Shown here piece after piece: positions 8,383-17,470 of a DNA stretch of 64,000 nucleotides. A program made the translations under genes and the position numbers. Each line of letters starts with the position of its first letter. The first letter of the stretch is position 1. The DNA is from CAVVPY01 sp963750295 (GTDB taxonomy: Bacteria; Actinomycetota; Actinomycetes; Mycobacteriales; Jatrophihabitantaceae). The notes under the pieces are model-generated. The model made no database searches. It was not told where the DNA came from and saw nothing but the letters and a program-made list of their open reading frames with translations. The stretch lies in assembly GCA_963750295.1 (NCBI GenBank), contig CAVVPY010000001.1, forward strand, positions 2,170,001 through 2,234,000. The letters run 5' to 3'.

Positions 8383-8436
8383 TCGGCTGCGGTTGCACCG
8401 GGTGACAGCACCAGGCAACGCTGCCATCATTCGTGC

Positions 8437-10242
8437 GTGCCGGGGCCGACCGAGGATCCCACCGTCGTCCACCCCGGCTTCTCCGCGCCCGAGGGTGCCG
8501 CCGCGTTGCCCCTGCGCCAGCTCGCGCAGGTCGGCGCGGAACTGGCAGCCGCAGACACCATGGCCGACGTCGTCACCGCGGCGGTGACCCACGCCGCGAC
8601 CGCGATCGGTGCGGCGGTGACCACGTTGATGATCGTCGAGGGTGACGAGCTCGTCCTCGTCGCCGGCCACGGGTTACAGCCGGGCATCCAGGACCGGTGG
8701 CAGCGGTTCGGGCTCCACGACGTCAACCCCGCCAGCGAGGCGACCCGGACCGGTCAACCGATCGGCATCGGCTCGCCCGCCCAGATCGAGGAGCGTTACC
8801 CGTCGCTGCGCGGCCAGGTGCCGGACGGGCGATCGCTGCTGTGCGTGCCCCTCGGCAGCGCGCGACCGGCAGCGGGCGCCCTCGGACTCACCTTCGAGCA
8901 GGGCTGGCTGCCGGGACCGGGCGAACTGGCCTTTCTCACCACTTTCGCCGAAGCCTGCGGCCAGGCCGTGCGCCGGATCCAGCTCTTGGACCAGGCCCGC
9001 GAGCGGGCTGAGCAGCTGACATTCCTGGCTCGGGCGTCGGTCGAACTGGCCAGCGATCTCGACTACCGAAAGACCCTCACCAACACCGCCCGGCTCGCGG
9101 TCGACAGCCTGGCCGACTGGTGCACGATCGCCATCGAGCAGGAGGACGGCACGATCGCCACCCTCGCCGTCGCGCACGTCGACCCGGCAAAGGTCCGCTG
9201 GGCCTGGGACTTGCAGGAGCGCTACCCACCCGACCAGTCAGCGCCGACGGGGGCTCCGAACGTGGCCCGCACCGGTGTCAGCGAACTGCACGCCACGATC
9301 ACGGACGACACGCTCGCGGCCGCAGCACGCGACGAGCAACATCTGGCCCTGCTGCGCGACCTCGATCTGCGCAGCGCGATGGTCGTGCCTCTCATCGCCC
9401 GCGGACGGCCGCTGGGGGCGATCACGCTGGTTCGCGCCGGGTCCAAACGCGCGTTCACGCCTGCCGACCTCGCAGTGGCCGAGGATCTCGGCAGGCGCGC
9501 CGGGGTTGCGATCGACAACGCGATCCTGTTCGAGCAGGCCCAGGACGTCGCGCTGCAACTGCAGTGGGCCGTGTTGCCGGACGCGCTCGGAGCCATCCCC
9601 GACTGGCAACTCGCGACCCACTACGCACCCGGCGGCAGCGCCGAGGTCGGCGGCGACTTCTACGACGCCATCGCTCTCGACCGCGACCGGCTGGCTTTCG
9701 CGATCGGCGACGTGATGGGGCACGGGGTACGCGCCGCCGCCGCGATGGCCCAGATGCGGGCGGCCGTCCGCGCGTATGTGTGCATCGACCCGGACCCCGG
9801 CCGCGTCTGCGAGAGTCTGGAGCGCATGTTCGACACGTTGCACCTCACCGGGATGGTCACGCTGATCTATGGCGTGATCGACGCAGCAGCCCATGAGATC
9901 GCGCTGGTGAATGCGGGTCACTACCAACCGCTGATCATTTCGGCGGCCGGCGCGGTGCGCGCGGTCGAGAGCACCCCGCGCGTTCCGTTCGGTGCCGGGC
10001 ACGACGATCGGACCGCGGTCCGATCCGCATTCGCCGATACCGACACGTTGTTGCTGTTCACCGACGGGCTGATCGAGCACCGCGACGAATCCGAGGACGA
10101 CGGGCTGGAGCGTCTCGTCGCCGAGGCGCCGTGCCTGGTCGGCGCGGATCTCGCCACCGGCCTCGATCACCTCGTCGCACGGGTGGCACCGGTGCGCGGG
10201 CACGACGACATCACTGCTTTCGCGGTGCGCCGGGCCCGGTGA
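8437..10242 (+). CDS. GAF-GAF-SpoIIE PP2C-type serine/threonine phosphatase
   Basis: 601 aa. Two GAF sensor domains (about 30-185 and 195-370) precede a PP2C/SpoIIE phosphatase domain (about 385-600) with the metal-binding EVGGDFYDAI, FAIGDVMGHG, LLFTDGLIEH and GHDDITAF motifs. Such proteins dephosphorylate anti-sigma-factor antagonists (RsbV/SpoIIAA type) in stress signalling. No anti-sigma or antagonist gene is adjacent, so its target lies elsewhere. GTG start at 8437 lacks a ribosome site and may be leaderless. It converges on manA. Confidence 0.9.
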   Translation: MPGPTEDPTVVHPGFSAPEGAAALPLRQLAQVGAELAAADTMADVVTAAVTHAATAIGAAVTTLMIVEGDELVLVAGHGLQPGIQDRWQRFGLHDVNPASEATRTGQPIGIGSPAQIEERYPSLRGQVPDGRSLLCVPLGSARPAAGALGLTFEQGWLPGPGELAFLTTFAEACGQAVRRIQLLDQARERAEQLTFLARASVELASDLDYRKTLTNTARLAVDSLADWCTIAIEQEDGTIATLAVAHVDPAKVRWAWDLQERYPPDQSAPTGAPNVARTGVSELHATITDDTLAAAARDEQHLALLRDLDLRSAMVVPLIARGRPLGAITLVRAGSKRAFTPADLAVAEDLGRRAGVAIDNAILFEQAQDVALQLQWAVLPDALGAIPDWQLATHYAPGGSAEVGGDFYDAIALDRDRLAFAIGDVMGHGVRAAAAMAQMRAAVRAYVCIDPDPGRVCESLERMFDTLHLTGMVTLIYGVIDAAAHEIALVNAGHYQPLIISAAGAVRAVESTPRVPFGAGHDDRTAVRSAFADTDTLLLFTDGLIEHRDESEDDGLERLVAEAPCLVGADLATGLDHLVARVAPVRGHDDITAFAVRRAR

Positions 10243-10256
10243 TGATCGGCGGAACC

Positions 10257-10279
10257 TGACGCGACACGGTGCCGCGTCA
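10257..10279. terminator. Hairpin between convergent phosphatase and isomerase genes
   Basis: Perfect 7-bp stem TGACGCG / CGCGTCA with a 9-nt loop, overlapping the stop codon of the minus-strand gene. Placement suits termination from both sides. Confidence 0.45.
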
Positions 10280-11326
10280 AGGCGTCGCCGGCGTGCGCGG
10301 CGGGCGGCACCGCACCAGGTCGAGGCGTCCGCGCACGCGCACGGTTCCCGCTCCGAAGGGCACGAGGACGGTCGACCCGGAACCGACGTCCAGGCCTTCG
10401 CCGCCGGGCCACTCGAGCCGGCCCGAACCGCCGGTCACGACGAGAACCGCGAATCCAGGGCCGAGGACGGTGTCGAGGTCGCCGGCGAACCGGTCCGCGC
10501 GGAAGAACCCGTCGGCCGCGGGCGGGAAGATCCGCTCGTCGTCCCACCGCCCGCACAACGCGTCCACCTCGTGCGGCGGCACCGCGTCATGCCGCACGCA
10601 GCGCAGTGCGGCCTCGAAGCCGATACCCAGATGCCCGTCGCGGGGACCGTCCACGGCATAGCCGGAGTACTCGAGCAGCAACGACAGGTCGGCAGCCTGC
10701 TGCAGTTCGAGCAGGAAGATCCCGGCACCGATCGCGTGCGCGAGACCGGCCGGCACGTACACGGTGTCCCCGGCCCGCACCTCGATCTCGTGCAGTGCGG
10801 CCAGCATCGGCTCGCGCGCCTGATCAGCCACCCACTGCGCGAGCTGGCCGGGCTCCACGTCGCGCCGGAAGCCGAGGTGCACCCGCGCACCCGGGTCGGC
10901 CTCGAGGACGATCCAGGACTCCGTCTTGCCGGTGCGGCACGACAGGTGCTGGCGGGCGAAGCTGTCATCGGGATGGACGTGTACCGGCAACCGCTCGCCC
11001 GCATCGAGCAGCTTCACCAGCAGCGCAGGATCAGCGCCGAACACGTCCGCGTGCTCGGGTCCCAGCCAGGTCAGCGGGTCCTCGGTGATCGCGGCCGACA
11101 GCGTCCGACCGTCGGGCAGCCGACTCGCACCGACACCGAAGGAGCCGGCGACCGAGGAGACCGAGCCGACCCAGTCCTCAGGCACGTGGTCGCCCGCCAC
11201 CGGGACGCGGCGGAAGTGGGCGATGCGCTCGCCGCCGAGGTAGAACCGGTCGGCCGGCTGGTTGGCGGGCAGCGCGATCGGCGCCCGGCCGGTCGTCGCA
11301 GCCGCCCCTGCCGATGTCGTCGTCAC
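10277..11326 (-). CDS. manA: Class I (cupin) mannose-6-phosphate isomerase family protein
   Basis: 349 aa, GTG start at 11326 with GGGGAG 7 nt upstream. The zinc ligands of type I phosphomannose isomerases are visible: HVHPDD (Gln/His-x-His region near residue 118), a Glu in GKTES, and a His in GLAHAIG. The second cupin half follows. The family interconverts mannose 6-phosphate and fructose 6-phosphate. Its neighbour is a small P-loop kinase on the same strand and, across a divergent promoter region, the sugar-catabolism operon, so it may serve that pathway rather than cell-envelope mannose supply. The symbol names the family, not a proven role. Confidence 0.8.
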   Translation of the reverse strand: MTTTSAGAAATTGRAPIALPANQPADRFYLGGERIAHFRRVPVAGDHVPEDWVGSVSSVAGSFGVGASRLPDGRTLSAAITEDPLTWLGPEHADVFGADPALLVKLLDAGERLPVHVHPDDSFARQHLSCRTGKTESWIVLEADPGARVHLGFRRDVEPGQLAQWVADQAREPMLAALHEIEVRAGDTVYVPAGLAHAIGAGIFLLELQQAADLSLLLEYSGYAVDGPRDGHLGIGFEAALRCVRHDAVPPHEVDALCGRWDDERIFPPAADGFFRADRFAGDLDTVLGPGFAVLVVTGGSGRLEWPGGEGLDVGSGSTVLVPFGAGTVRVRGRLDLVRCRPPRTPATP

Positions 11327-11424
11327 ACGGTTCTCCCCACGAAATCTCCCTCAGCCATCGAGGTCGGCGGAATCCGGAATCCCGCCCGCCGCCCGAGCAC
11401 TCTGACGGCGCCGACGTGCGTACG

Positions 11425-11997
11425 TCAAGCGTCGCGCAGCTGACCCAGCACCAGCTCACACTGCGTCGCGGTCGGTTGCGCAGCGTCGACGGCCAGGTGG
11501 GCGACGACGGGGGGTGCGAGGTCGACGCTCGCGACGTAGGCCGCACCGTCGGCCAGCTTGGGTGCATCCCGACCCGCACTGCGCGCGGCCATCCGGCGCA
11601 ACAGTTCGTCCCCGTCGAGTCGCAGCCAGACCAACGTCGCCGAGCCGCCGGCACGGCCGAGCCGCTCGCGCAACCGGCCCCAGGCCGCGGGGTCGCGACG
11701 CTCGTTGCTGAACGGCGCGACCAGCACGACCGGCCCGCCCACGTGCAGGTTGTCCTCGGCGACGGCCAGCAGGGTCTCGTACCGTGCCGCCCGGGTGGCC
11801 TGTTTCGCAGTCGCCCCGTCCAGGTCCTCGGTCCCGAGCAGGGTCAGCACCACCTCGGTCAGCGGACCGGTCAGCACGTCCTGGTCGAGCAGGGTGGCGG
11901 CGAGCGCGCGGGCGAGCGAGCGAGCGAGGGTCGACTTGCCCGCAGCCGGCGGTCCGCAGACCACCACGGCGGGGACGGGAGGACGCGCCGCAGTCAT
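11425..11997 (-). CDS. P-loop AAA-type ATPase, small-molecule kinase-like
   Basis: 190 aa from ATG at 11997, which begins right before the P-loop; the frame extends upstream but that part is poor in coding character. Walker A GPPAAGKST lies at about residues 13-21 and a DQDVLTGPL segment follows. The layout (P-loop at the very N-terminus, about 190 residues, LID-like Arg-rich stretch ELLRRMAARSAGRD) resembles gluconate- or chloramphenicol-kinase-like proteins. Substrate unknown. Its start faces the sugar operon across a 278-bp region, so the two may share control. Confidence 0.7.
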   Translation of the reverse strand: MTAARPPVPAVVVCGPPAAGKSTLARSLARALAATLLDQDVLTGPLTEVVLTLLGTEDLDGATAKQATRAARYETLLAVAEDNLHVGGPVVLVAPFSNERRDPAAWGRLRERLGRAGGSATLVWLRLDGDELLRRMAARSAGRDAPKLADGAAYVASVDLAPPVVAHLAVDAAQPTATQCELVLGQLRDA

Positions 11998-12069
11998 GCC
12001 CGGACGGTAACGCCCGGACCGGATCGCCCGCCGGAGGTCGCGAAATGGGCAAGAAATCGGCCCGACATC

Positions 12070-12098
12070 TTGACATCGCCGCCAAGTCGCGCGACAGT
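12070..12098 (+). promoter_or_regulatory. Candidate promoter of the sugar-catabolism operon
   Basis: TTGACA at 12070-12075 and GACAGT at 12093-12098 are separated by 17 nt. Transcription would start near 12105, just ahead of the first operator-like repeat. The -35 also overlaps a TGACATCG half-copy of the operator sequence. Confidence 0.4.
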
Positions 12099-12114
12099 CT
12101 CTGCAACCCACAGG

Positions 12115-12129
12115 TGACATCGATTACCC
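12115..12129 (+). promoter_or_regulatory. LacI-type operator candidate, copy 1
   Basis: TGACATCGATTACCC, an imperfect palindrome centred on the CG of ATCGAT, as is usual for LacI-family operators. The same 15-mer recurs at 12204-12218. It lies immediately downstream of the candidate promoter. Confidence 0.5.
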
Positions 12130-12203
12130 CGCCGGAGTTACGGGGGCGTGAAGCCGACAGGTCAACCTCGACACGACCCGACGCTGCCTTCCCCGGCCGG
12201 TCC

Positions 12204-12218
12204 TGACATCGATTACCC
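12204..12218 (+). promoter_or_regulatory. LacI-type operator candidate, copy 2
   Basis: Exact second copy of TGACATCGATTACCC, 89 bp downstream of the first, in the leader of the first operon gene. Two spaced sites would allow looping repression by the LacI protein encoded second in the operon. Confidence 0.5.
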
Positions 12219-12248
12219 ACACGGATTACCCACACGGATTACCCGCAG
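12211..12248 (+). repeat. 13-bp direct repeats overlapping operator copy 2
   Basis: GATTACCCACACG occurs twice in tandem (12211-12223, 12224-12236), followed by a third partial copy GATTACCCGCAG. The repeats duplicate the right half of the operator candidate. Confidence 0.8.
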
Positions 12249-12275
12249 CCGACAAACCGGACGGAGGTGCAGCCA

Positions 12276-13349
12276 GTGCCGACGAGCCACCACGAGGGCA
12301 GCACCGAGCCCACCGCGTCGATGACGGCCGGATCCGCGCGGACCCACCAGATCCTGGTGGCGACGCCGAACCTCTGCATCGACCGCACCGAGATCGTGGC
12401 CGACCTGGTGCCCGGCGCGGTGATGCGAGCCCTGGACGTCCACGTGTCGGCCGGCGGCAAGGGTGTCAACGTCGCCCGCGTCATCCGGGCACACGGCCAC
12501 CGCGTGGCGCTCGTCGGCCTGGTCGCCGACAACGACCGTGAGCGGCTGCTCGGGCTGCTGCGCGACGAGGGCGCCGATGTCGTCGACGTGCGCGTCCCCG
12601 GCGACGTCCGGATGGCCATGATCATGATCGAGCAGGGCCGCGGCCGGATCACCGTGTTGAACGAACCCGGCCCGACCGTGTCGGCCCAGACCTGGCAGGC
12701 CTACCGCGACGCCGTCGAGCAGGCCCTGCCGGGCCGGGCCGCGCTGGCCTGCTCCGGCAGCCTGCCGCCCGGCGCGCCGATCGACGGCTACGGGCAACTC
12801 GTCGACCTCGCCCACCGGGCCGGCGTGCCGGCGCTGGTCGACTCCGCACCGGGACCGCTCCGCGCGAGCCTGGCCAGCGGCCCCGATCTGGTCTCGCCGA
12901 ACCTGCAAGAGGCCGAGGCGGCAATCTCCGGCGATGCCGGCTCGGTGCTCGCCGATGCCGAGAGTGACGTGCGCGAGCGTGCCGCCGCGGCCGCCGAGCA
13001 GCTGTGCGCCCTTGGTGCACGCGCAGCGGCAGTGACCGCCGGCGCGCACGGCGTCGCGCTCCTGACCGCCGACACCGGACGCCTCCGGTGGTTGCCGACC
13101 GTGCCGGTCGAGGTGCGCAGCGCCGTCGGGGCCGGGGATTCCTTCCTGGCCGGCGTGCTGCTCACGATCGCGAACAGCGAGCGAGCGGCCGACGTCGACT
13201 GGTACGAGGCCGTGCTGCGCGGGTCCGCGACGGCGACGGCATCCTGCGAGCAACTGCTCGCCGGCGGGGTCGACCCGGTCCGCGTCGAGCACTTGCTCGA
13301 GCGGGTCCGCGCGCTCGCCACGCTTCCCACGACCGGGGGCCGGACGTGA
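12276..13349 (+). CDS. PfkB-family hexose-phosphate kinase (1-phosphofructokinase / tagatose-6-phosphate kinase type)
   Basis: 357 aa from GTG at 12276; the GTG at 12267 lies inside the GGAGG ribosome site and is rejected. The ribokinase-fold signatures are present: ATPNLCIDR near the start, SAGGKGVNVAR, and the catalytic-Asp loop SAVGAGDSFLAG near the C-terminus. The 1-PFK/LacC branch phosphorylates a ketohexose monophosphate to the bisphosphate. Followed in the same operon by an FGGY kinase and a LacD-type aldolase, it would supply the bisphosphate that the aldolase splits. First gene of the operon; its stop overlaps the next start (GTGA). Confidence 0.85.
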   Translation: MPTSHHEGSTEPTASMTAGSARTHQILVATPNLCIDRTEIVADLVPGAVMRALDVHVSAGGKGVNVARVIRAHGHRVALVGLVADNDRERLLGLLRDEGADVVDVRVPGDVRMAMIMIEQGRGRITVLNEPGPTVSAQTWQAYRDAVEQALPGRAALACSGSLPPGAPIDGYGQLVDLAHRAGVPALVDSAPGPLRASLASGPDLVSPNLQEAEAAISGDAGSVLADAESDVRERAAAAAEQLCALGARAAAVTAGAHGVALLTADTGRLRWLPTVPVEVRSAVGAGDSFLAGVLLTIANSERAADVDWYEAVLRGSATATASCEQLLAGGVDPVRVEHLLERVRALATLPTTGGRT

Positions 13350-14338
13350 CGCGCCGGGTACGGCTCAGCGATGTCGCCGCGCTCGCCGGGACGAGCACCA
13401 AGACAGCGTCTCGCGTGATCAACGGTCAGGCGCGGGTGGGCGCCGAGACACGCGAACGGGTCGAGGCCGCCGTGCGCGAGCTGGGGTACCGGCCCGATCC
13501 GCTGGCCCGCTCGCTGCGCCGCGGCACCGACGACACCATCGGCGTGGTCGTCGACGAGGTCCGTGACCCGTTCTTCGCGAGTGTCATCGGCGAGATCGAG
13601 CACACCGCGCTGGCCGGCGGCATGACCGTCATCATCGCCAGCACCCAGCGCATCGCCGAGCGCGAACTGGTCGTGCTCGACGGCCTGCTGCACCGCCGGG
13701 TAGCCGGGCTGATCATCGCCTCGATCGCGGACGACCACTCCCACCTGCAGACCGCGCCGTGCCCAGTGGTGTTCATCGACCGCCGCGCCGTCGGCCTGGA
13801 CGCGGACTCGGTCGTGGTCGACGACCGCGCCGGCGCGCGGCTCGGCGTCGACCACCTGATCGCGCACGGCCACCGCCACATCGCCTACGTCGGCGATCGT
13901 CTCCAGATCGACACCGCCCGCTTCCGCACGGACGGCTATGTCGACGCTCTCGACGCAGCAGGCATCGACGTCCGGCCGGAACTCGTCGTGACCATGGACC
14001 CCTCGCTTGCCGACGGTCGGCCGATCGTCGAGAAACTGTTCGAGCTGGCCGAGCCGCCGACCGCGATCTTCAGCGCCAACACGCGCTGCTCGCTGCGGAT
14101 CCTGCCGACCCTGCACCGGCTCGGCCGCGCCGACGTCGCGTTCGTCTCGTTCGGTGACTTCGCCACCGCCGACATCCTGACTCCGCCGATCACCGTCATC
14201 GACCATCCCCCCGAGGTCATCGGTCATCTCGCCGTCACCCGCCTCATGCGGCGCATGGCCGGTGAGCAACTGCCCGTCGAGACCGTGACGACACCGCTGC
14301 ATCTCATCGAGCGCGGCAGCGGGGAGCTGACACCGTGA
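13346..14338 (+). CDS. LacI-family transcriptional regulator
   Basis: 330 aa, GTG start at 13346 overlapping the preceding stop by 4 nt. The N-terminal helix-turn-helix reads VRLSDVAALAGTSTKTASRV with the hinge-region sequence ELGYRPDPLARSLR; a periplasmic-binding-protein-like effector domain follows (about 60-330). It sits inside the operon it probably controls; two candidate CG-centred operators precede the operon. The inducer should be the sugar or a phosphorylated intermediate of this pathway (inference). Confidence 0.93.
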   Translation: MTRRVRLSDVAALAGTSTKTASRVINGQARVGAETRERVEAAVRELGYRPDPLARSLRRGTDDTIGVVVDEVRDPFFASVIGEIEHTALAGGMTVIIASTQRIAERELVVLDGLLHRRVAGLIIASIADDHSHLQTAPCPVVFIDRRAVGLDADSVVVDDRAGARLGVDHLIAHGHRHIAYVGDRLQIDTARFRTDGYVDALDAAGIDVRPELVVTMDPSLADGRPIVEKLFELAEPPTAIFSANTRCSLRILPTLHRLGRADVAFVSFGDFATADILTPPITVIDHPPEVIGHLAVTRLMRRMAGEQLPVETVTTPLHLIERGSGELTP

Positions 14339-15804
14339 GCACGCACCAGGAAATCGTGGTCGGCGTCGACCTCGGCACGACCGACACAAAGGTCGCGCTC
14401 ACCACCGTGGACGGCGTCACGATCGGCTCCGCCCGCCGCCCGACCGACTGGGCCCAGGACGCCGCCGGACGGCTGGAGACGACGGGCGACTCGATGGTCG
14501 CGACAGCACTCGCGACCGTCGCCGACGCGCTCGCCGCGGCCCGCGAACGGACCGGTGACTCCTACCGGGTGCTCTCGGTCGGCATCGCCGGGCTAGCCGA
14601 GAGCGGCGTCGTCCTCGACCGCGACGGCCGCGAGCTGTCACCGGTGATCGCCTGGTTCGACGAGCGCGGCGGCGCCGAGCTCCGAGCCCTGGATCCAGAC
14701 TTCGTCCGCAACTTCCCGCGCCGCACCGGTCTGCCGGTCGGCTCGCAGTGGACGCTGCCGAAGCTGCTGTGGATGCGGTCGGCGGGTCTGGAACTGCGCT
14801 CGGGCCAGCGCTGGCTGAACATCCCCGAACTGCTCGCCTGGACGCTGTGCGGCGAGCAGGTGAGCGAGCCGTCCCTGGCCTCGCGCACCGGCCTGATCGA
14901 CCAGTCGTCGGGACGGGTGTGGGACGAGGCCGCCGCGCAGTTGGGCGTGCCGAGCGACTTCCTGCCACCGACGCAGATCGCGGGCCAGCCCGCCGGACGG
15001 ATCGCGCACTGTTCCGCCGTCCCCGAACTCGCCGGTGCGGTCGTGACCGTCGCCGGGCACGACCACCCGGTCGCGGCGGTCGGCGCCGGCGCGAGCGGTC
15101 CGGAGGACCTGTTCGACTCGTGCGGGACGGCCGAGGTGCTGTTGCGCGTCGTGCCGCGCCTGCTCGGCGACGGCGAGCGCGCCACCCTGGTCGGGCTCGG
15201 CATCGATGCGGGCACGCACGTCATCCCGGAGCAGAGCGTGCTCATCGGCGGGATGCGTTCGGGTCTGGTGATGCGCCGGGTACTGGCGTTGATCGGCGCG
15301 AGCGCTCCGGCCGCACGCGACGAGGTCGATCGCCGGTGGGCGCCGACCGCACGCACCGCCGACTCGGTGGTGATCGCCGGGGCCGCGATCCACGACAACG
15401 ACGTGACGATCCGGCTGCGCGACGGCGCGAGCCCCGATCTGGCCTGGGCGGCCACTCTCGCGCACCTTGCCGAGCAGACGTCCTCGTTGCTGGCCGGGAT
15501 CGGCTCGGTGGTCGGCGAGCACCGATCCGCTGTGGCCGCCGGGGGCTGGACGCGGATGCGCAGCGTGCGCGAAACGAAGCTGGCCACGATCCCCCGACTC
15601 ACATTCTGCCCGGTCGACCAGCCGGGTACTCGCGGAGCGGCACTGTTCGCCGCCTGCGCCGCACTGGACGAACCGCGGATCGAGGAGCGGGCTCGCCGCT
15701 TCGCCGCGACCGTCGACACCCCGACACCGGCCTCGTCGGCGACCGACATGTCGCCAGGCCGACCCGAGCACAACGACCGACTCACCGAAGGACTGACCCG
15801 CTGA
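14335..15804 (+). CDS. FGGY-family carbohydrate kinase
   Basis: 489 aa, starting by GTGA overlap with the LacI gene. The N-terminal actin-like ATPase domain begins VVGVDLGTTDTKVAL; the FGGY C-terminal half contains GHDHPVAAVGAGASG and the nucleotide-binding AAGGWTRM loop. FGGY kinases phosphorylate free ketoses, polyols or aldonate-type sugars. Given the PfkB kinase and aldolase around it, it probably makes the first phosphorylation of the imported ketose; xylulokinase-like is the nearest general label. The C-terminal 30 residues are Pro/Thr/Ser-rich and not part of the fold. Confidence 0.88.
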   Translation: MSTHQEIVVGVDLGTTDTKVALTTVDGVTIGSARRPTDWAQDAAGRLETTGDSMVATALATVADALAAARERTGDSYRVLSVGIAGLAESGVVLDRDGRELSPVIAWFDERGGAELRALDPDFVRNFPRRTGLPVGSQWTLPKLLWMRSAGLELRSGQRWLNIPELLAWTLCGEQVSEPSLASRTGLIDQSSGRVWDEAAAQLGVPSDFLPPTQIAGQPAGRIAHCSAVPELAGAVVTVAGHDHPVAAVGAGASGPEDLFDSCGTAEVLLRVVPRLLGDGERATLVGLGIDAGTHVIPEQSVLIGGMRSGLVMRRVLALIGASAPAARDEVDRRWAPTARTADSVVIAGAAIHDNDVTIRLRDGASPDLAWAATLAHLAEQTSSLLAGIGSVVGEHRSAVAAGGWTRMRSVRETKLATIPRLTFCPVDQPGTRGAALFAACAALDEPRIEERARRFAATVDTPTPASSATDMSPGRPEHNDRLTEGLTR

Positions 15805-16715
15805 TGACCGAAACCGCAGCACGCACCGGACTGGCCCGCATCGCCGACAGTGACGGGATCTTCTCGATCGTCGCCATGGATCAGCGCAACACGTTGCGCC
15901 GGATGTTCGAGGCGGTCGGCCGCACCGCCGAGCCCGAGGACATGTACACCGCCAAGATCGACGTCGCGGCAGCGCTCACCCCGCTCGCCAGCGCGATCCT
16001 GCTCGACCCGACCTTCGGCGTCCCGGCGGTCACCAAGGCGGGCGCACTCGCCGAGTCGTGCGGGCTGCTCGTCGCCGCCGAGCCCGAGAGCCGGGGCAAC
16101 TGGAACGGTGAGCCCCGCACGCATCGCCTCCCCGCGCAGAATGCGGCCTGGGTGCGTGCGATGGGCGGCGACGCGGTCAAGTTCCTCGTCCAGTTGCGTC
16201 CGGGCCGGCCGTCGGGCGAACCCGACCTGGCTGCCGAGGTGATCGAGGTCGTGCGACAGGTCGTCGCCGACTGCCGCGCCGAAGGCATCCCGTCGGTGAT
16301 CGAGAACCTCATCTACCCGCTGCCGGGTGAGCAACTCACGGCTCAGCAGCGCGAAGACCTGATCGTCGAAGCGGCCGCGATGCTCGCCGAGACGCACGCC
16401 GACCTGGTCAAGCTCGAGTTTCCCGGTTCGGCACAGGGCTGCCGCCGCGTGGCCGAGGTCGTCGGCGGTCCGTGGGCGGTGCTGTCGGCCGGCGTCGGGT
16501 TCGAGGAGTTCCAGAACGTCCTTCGGGTGTCGTGCGACGAGGGCGGCGCGTCGGGATTCATCGCCGGCCGGTCGCTGTGGAAAGAGGCAGTCGGGCTCGA
16601 CGGCCCCGAGCGCAAGGAATTCCTCGACACGGTCGCCCGGCCGCGCCTCGAGACCTGTTTGCAGACGGTGGCCGGTCGGGCACGGCCCTGGAGCGAGGCG
16701 GTGGTAGGCGGATGA
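15804..16715 (+). CDS. Class I LacD/YihT-type ketose-bisphosphate (or sulfosugar phosphate) aldolase
   Basis: 303 aa; ATG overlaps the previous stop by one base (TGATG). Conserved segments: IVAMDQRNTLRRMF at the N-terminus, the Schiff-base lysine in ADLVKLEFPG, and the phosphate-binding ASGFIAGRSLW near the C-terminus. LacD splits tagatose 1,6-bisphosphate to DHAP and glyceraldehyde 3-phosphate; YihT, which this resembles closely in the DQR and LSAGV regions, splits 6-deoxy-6-sulfofructose 1-phosphate. The upstream 1-PFK-type kinase favours a bisphosphate substrate, but no enzyme here fixes the stereochemistry. Confidence 0.85.
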   Translation: MTETAARTGLARIADSDGIFSIVAMDQRNTLRRMFEAVGRTAEPEDMYTAKIDVAAALTPLASAILLDPTFGVPAVTKAGALAESCGLLVAAEPESRGNWNGEPRTHRLPAQNAAWVRAMGGDAVKFLVQLRPGRPSGEPDLAAEVIEVVRQVVADCRAEGIPSVIENLIYPLPGEQLTAQQREDLIVEAAAMLAETHADLVKLEFPGSAQGCRRVAEVVGGPWAVLSAGVGFEEFQNVLRVSCDEGGASGFIAGRSLWKEAVGLDGPERKEFLDTVARPRLETCLQTVAGRARPWSEAVVGG

Positions 16716-17470
16716 CACCCGTCCTGGAAGCGAGAAACATCTCGAAGCAATACGGGCACGTCGAAGCGCTCTCGGACGCCAACTTCGACATCGACGCCGG
16801 CGAGGTGGTCGCCCTGATCGGTGACAACGGAGCCGGCAAGAGCACCCTCGTCCGCATCCTGTCGGGAACCGAACAGCCCGACGGCGGCGAGGTCCTGTTC
16901 GACGGCAAGCGAGTCAACCTGACCTCGCCCACCGATGCGCGCGCCCTCGGCATGGAGACCGTGTTCCAAGACCTCGCGCTGGCGCCGCACCTGTCGCCGG
17001 TGCAGAACATGTACCTCGGCCGCGAGGTGATGCGCCCCGGCCCGCTCGGCCTGCTGGGCTTCATGGACACCAAGACGATGCGCGACGGGAGTCGGGCGGC
17101 GTTCGAGAAGCTCGGCGCGACCGTCCGCAACCTCAACGGACCCGTCGGGGCGATGTCGGGCGGCCAACGCCAGGGCATCGCCGTGGCCCGCGCGGCTGCC
17201 TGGGCACAGAAGCTGGTCTTCCTCGACGAGCCGACTGCGGCACTCGGCGTGGTCCAGACGAAGAACGTGCTCGAACTGGTGCGTCGCGTGAGCGGGGAAG
17301 GCATCGCGGTCGTGTTCATCAGCCACTCGATGCCGCACGTGATGGAGGTCGCCGACCGCGTTCAGGTCATGTGGCGCGGGCGGCGCGTGGCCACCTACCG
17401 CAAGGAGGACACCTCGATGGAACAACTCGTCTCGACGATGACCGGGGCCCTCACGCAGGAGGCGTCATGA
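16712..17470 (+). CDS. Sugar ABC transporter ATP-binding protein, single-domain
   Basis: 252 aa from ATG at 16712 (ATGA overlap with the aldolase). Walker A GDNGAGKS, signature SGGQRQ, Walker B KLVFLDEPT and H-loop ISHS are intact. It belongs to the carbohydrate-uptake type 2 group (RbsA-like), but carries one ATPase domain rather than the fused pair of RbsA, so it should work as a homodimer. In this family the signature is often SGGQRQ rather than LSGGQ. It couples to the permease that overlaps it. Confidence 0.92.
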   Translation: MTPVLEARNISKQYGHVEALSDANFDIDAGEVVALIGDNGAGKSTLVRILSGTEQPDGGEVLFDGKRVNLTSPTDARALGMETVFQDLALAPHLSPVQNMYLGREVMRPGPLGLLGFMDTKTMRDGSRAAFEKLGATVRNLNGPVGAMSGGQRQGIAVARAAAWAQKLVFLDEPTAALGVVQTKNVLELVRRVSGEGIAVVFISHSMPHVMEVADRVQVMWRGRRVATYRKEDTSMEQLVSTMTGALTQEAS

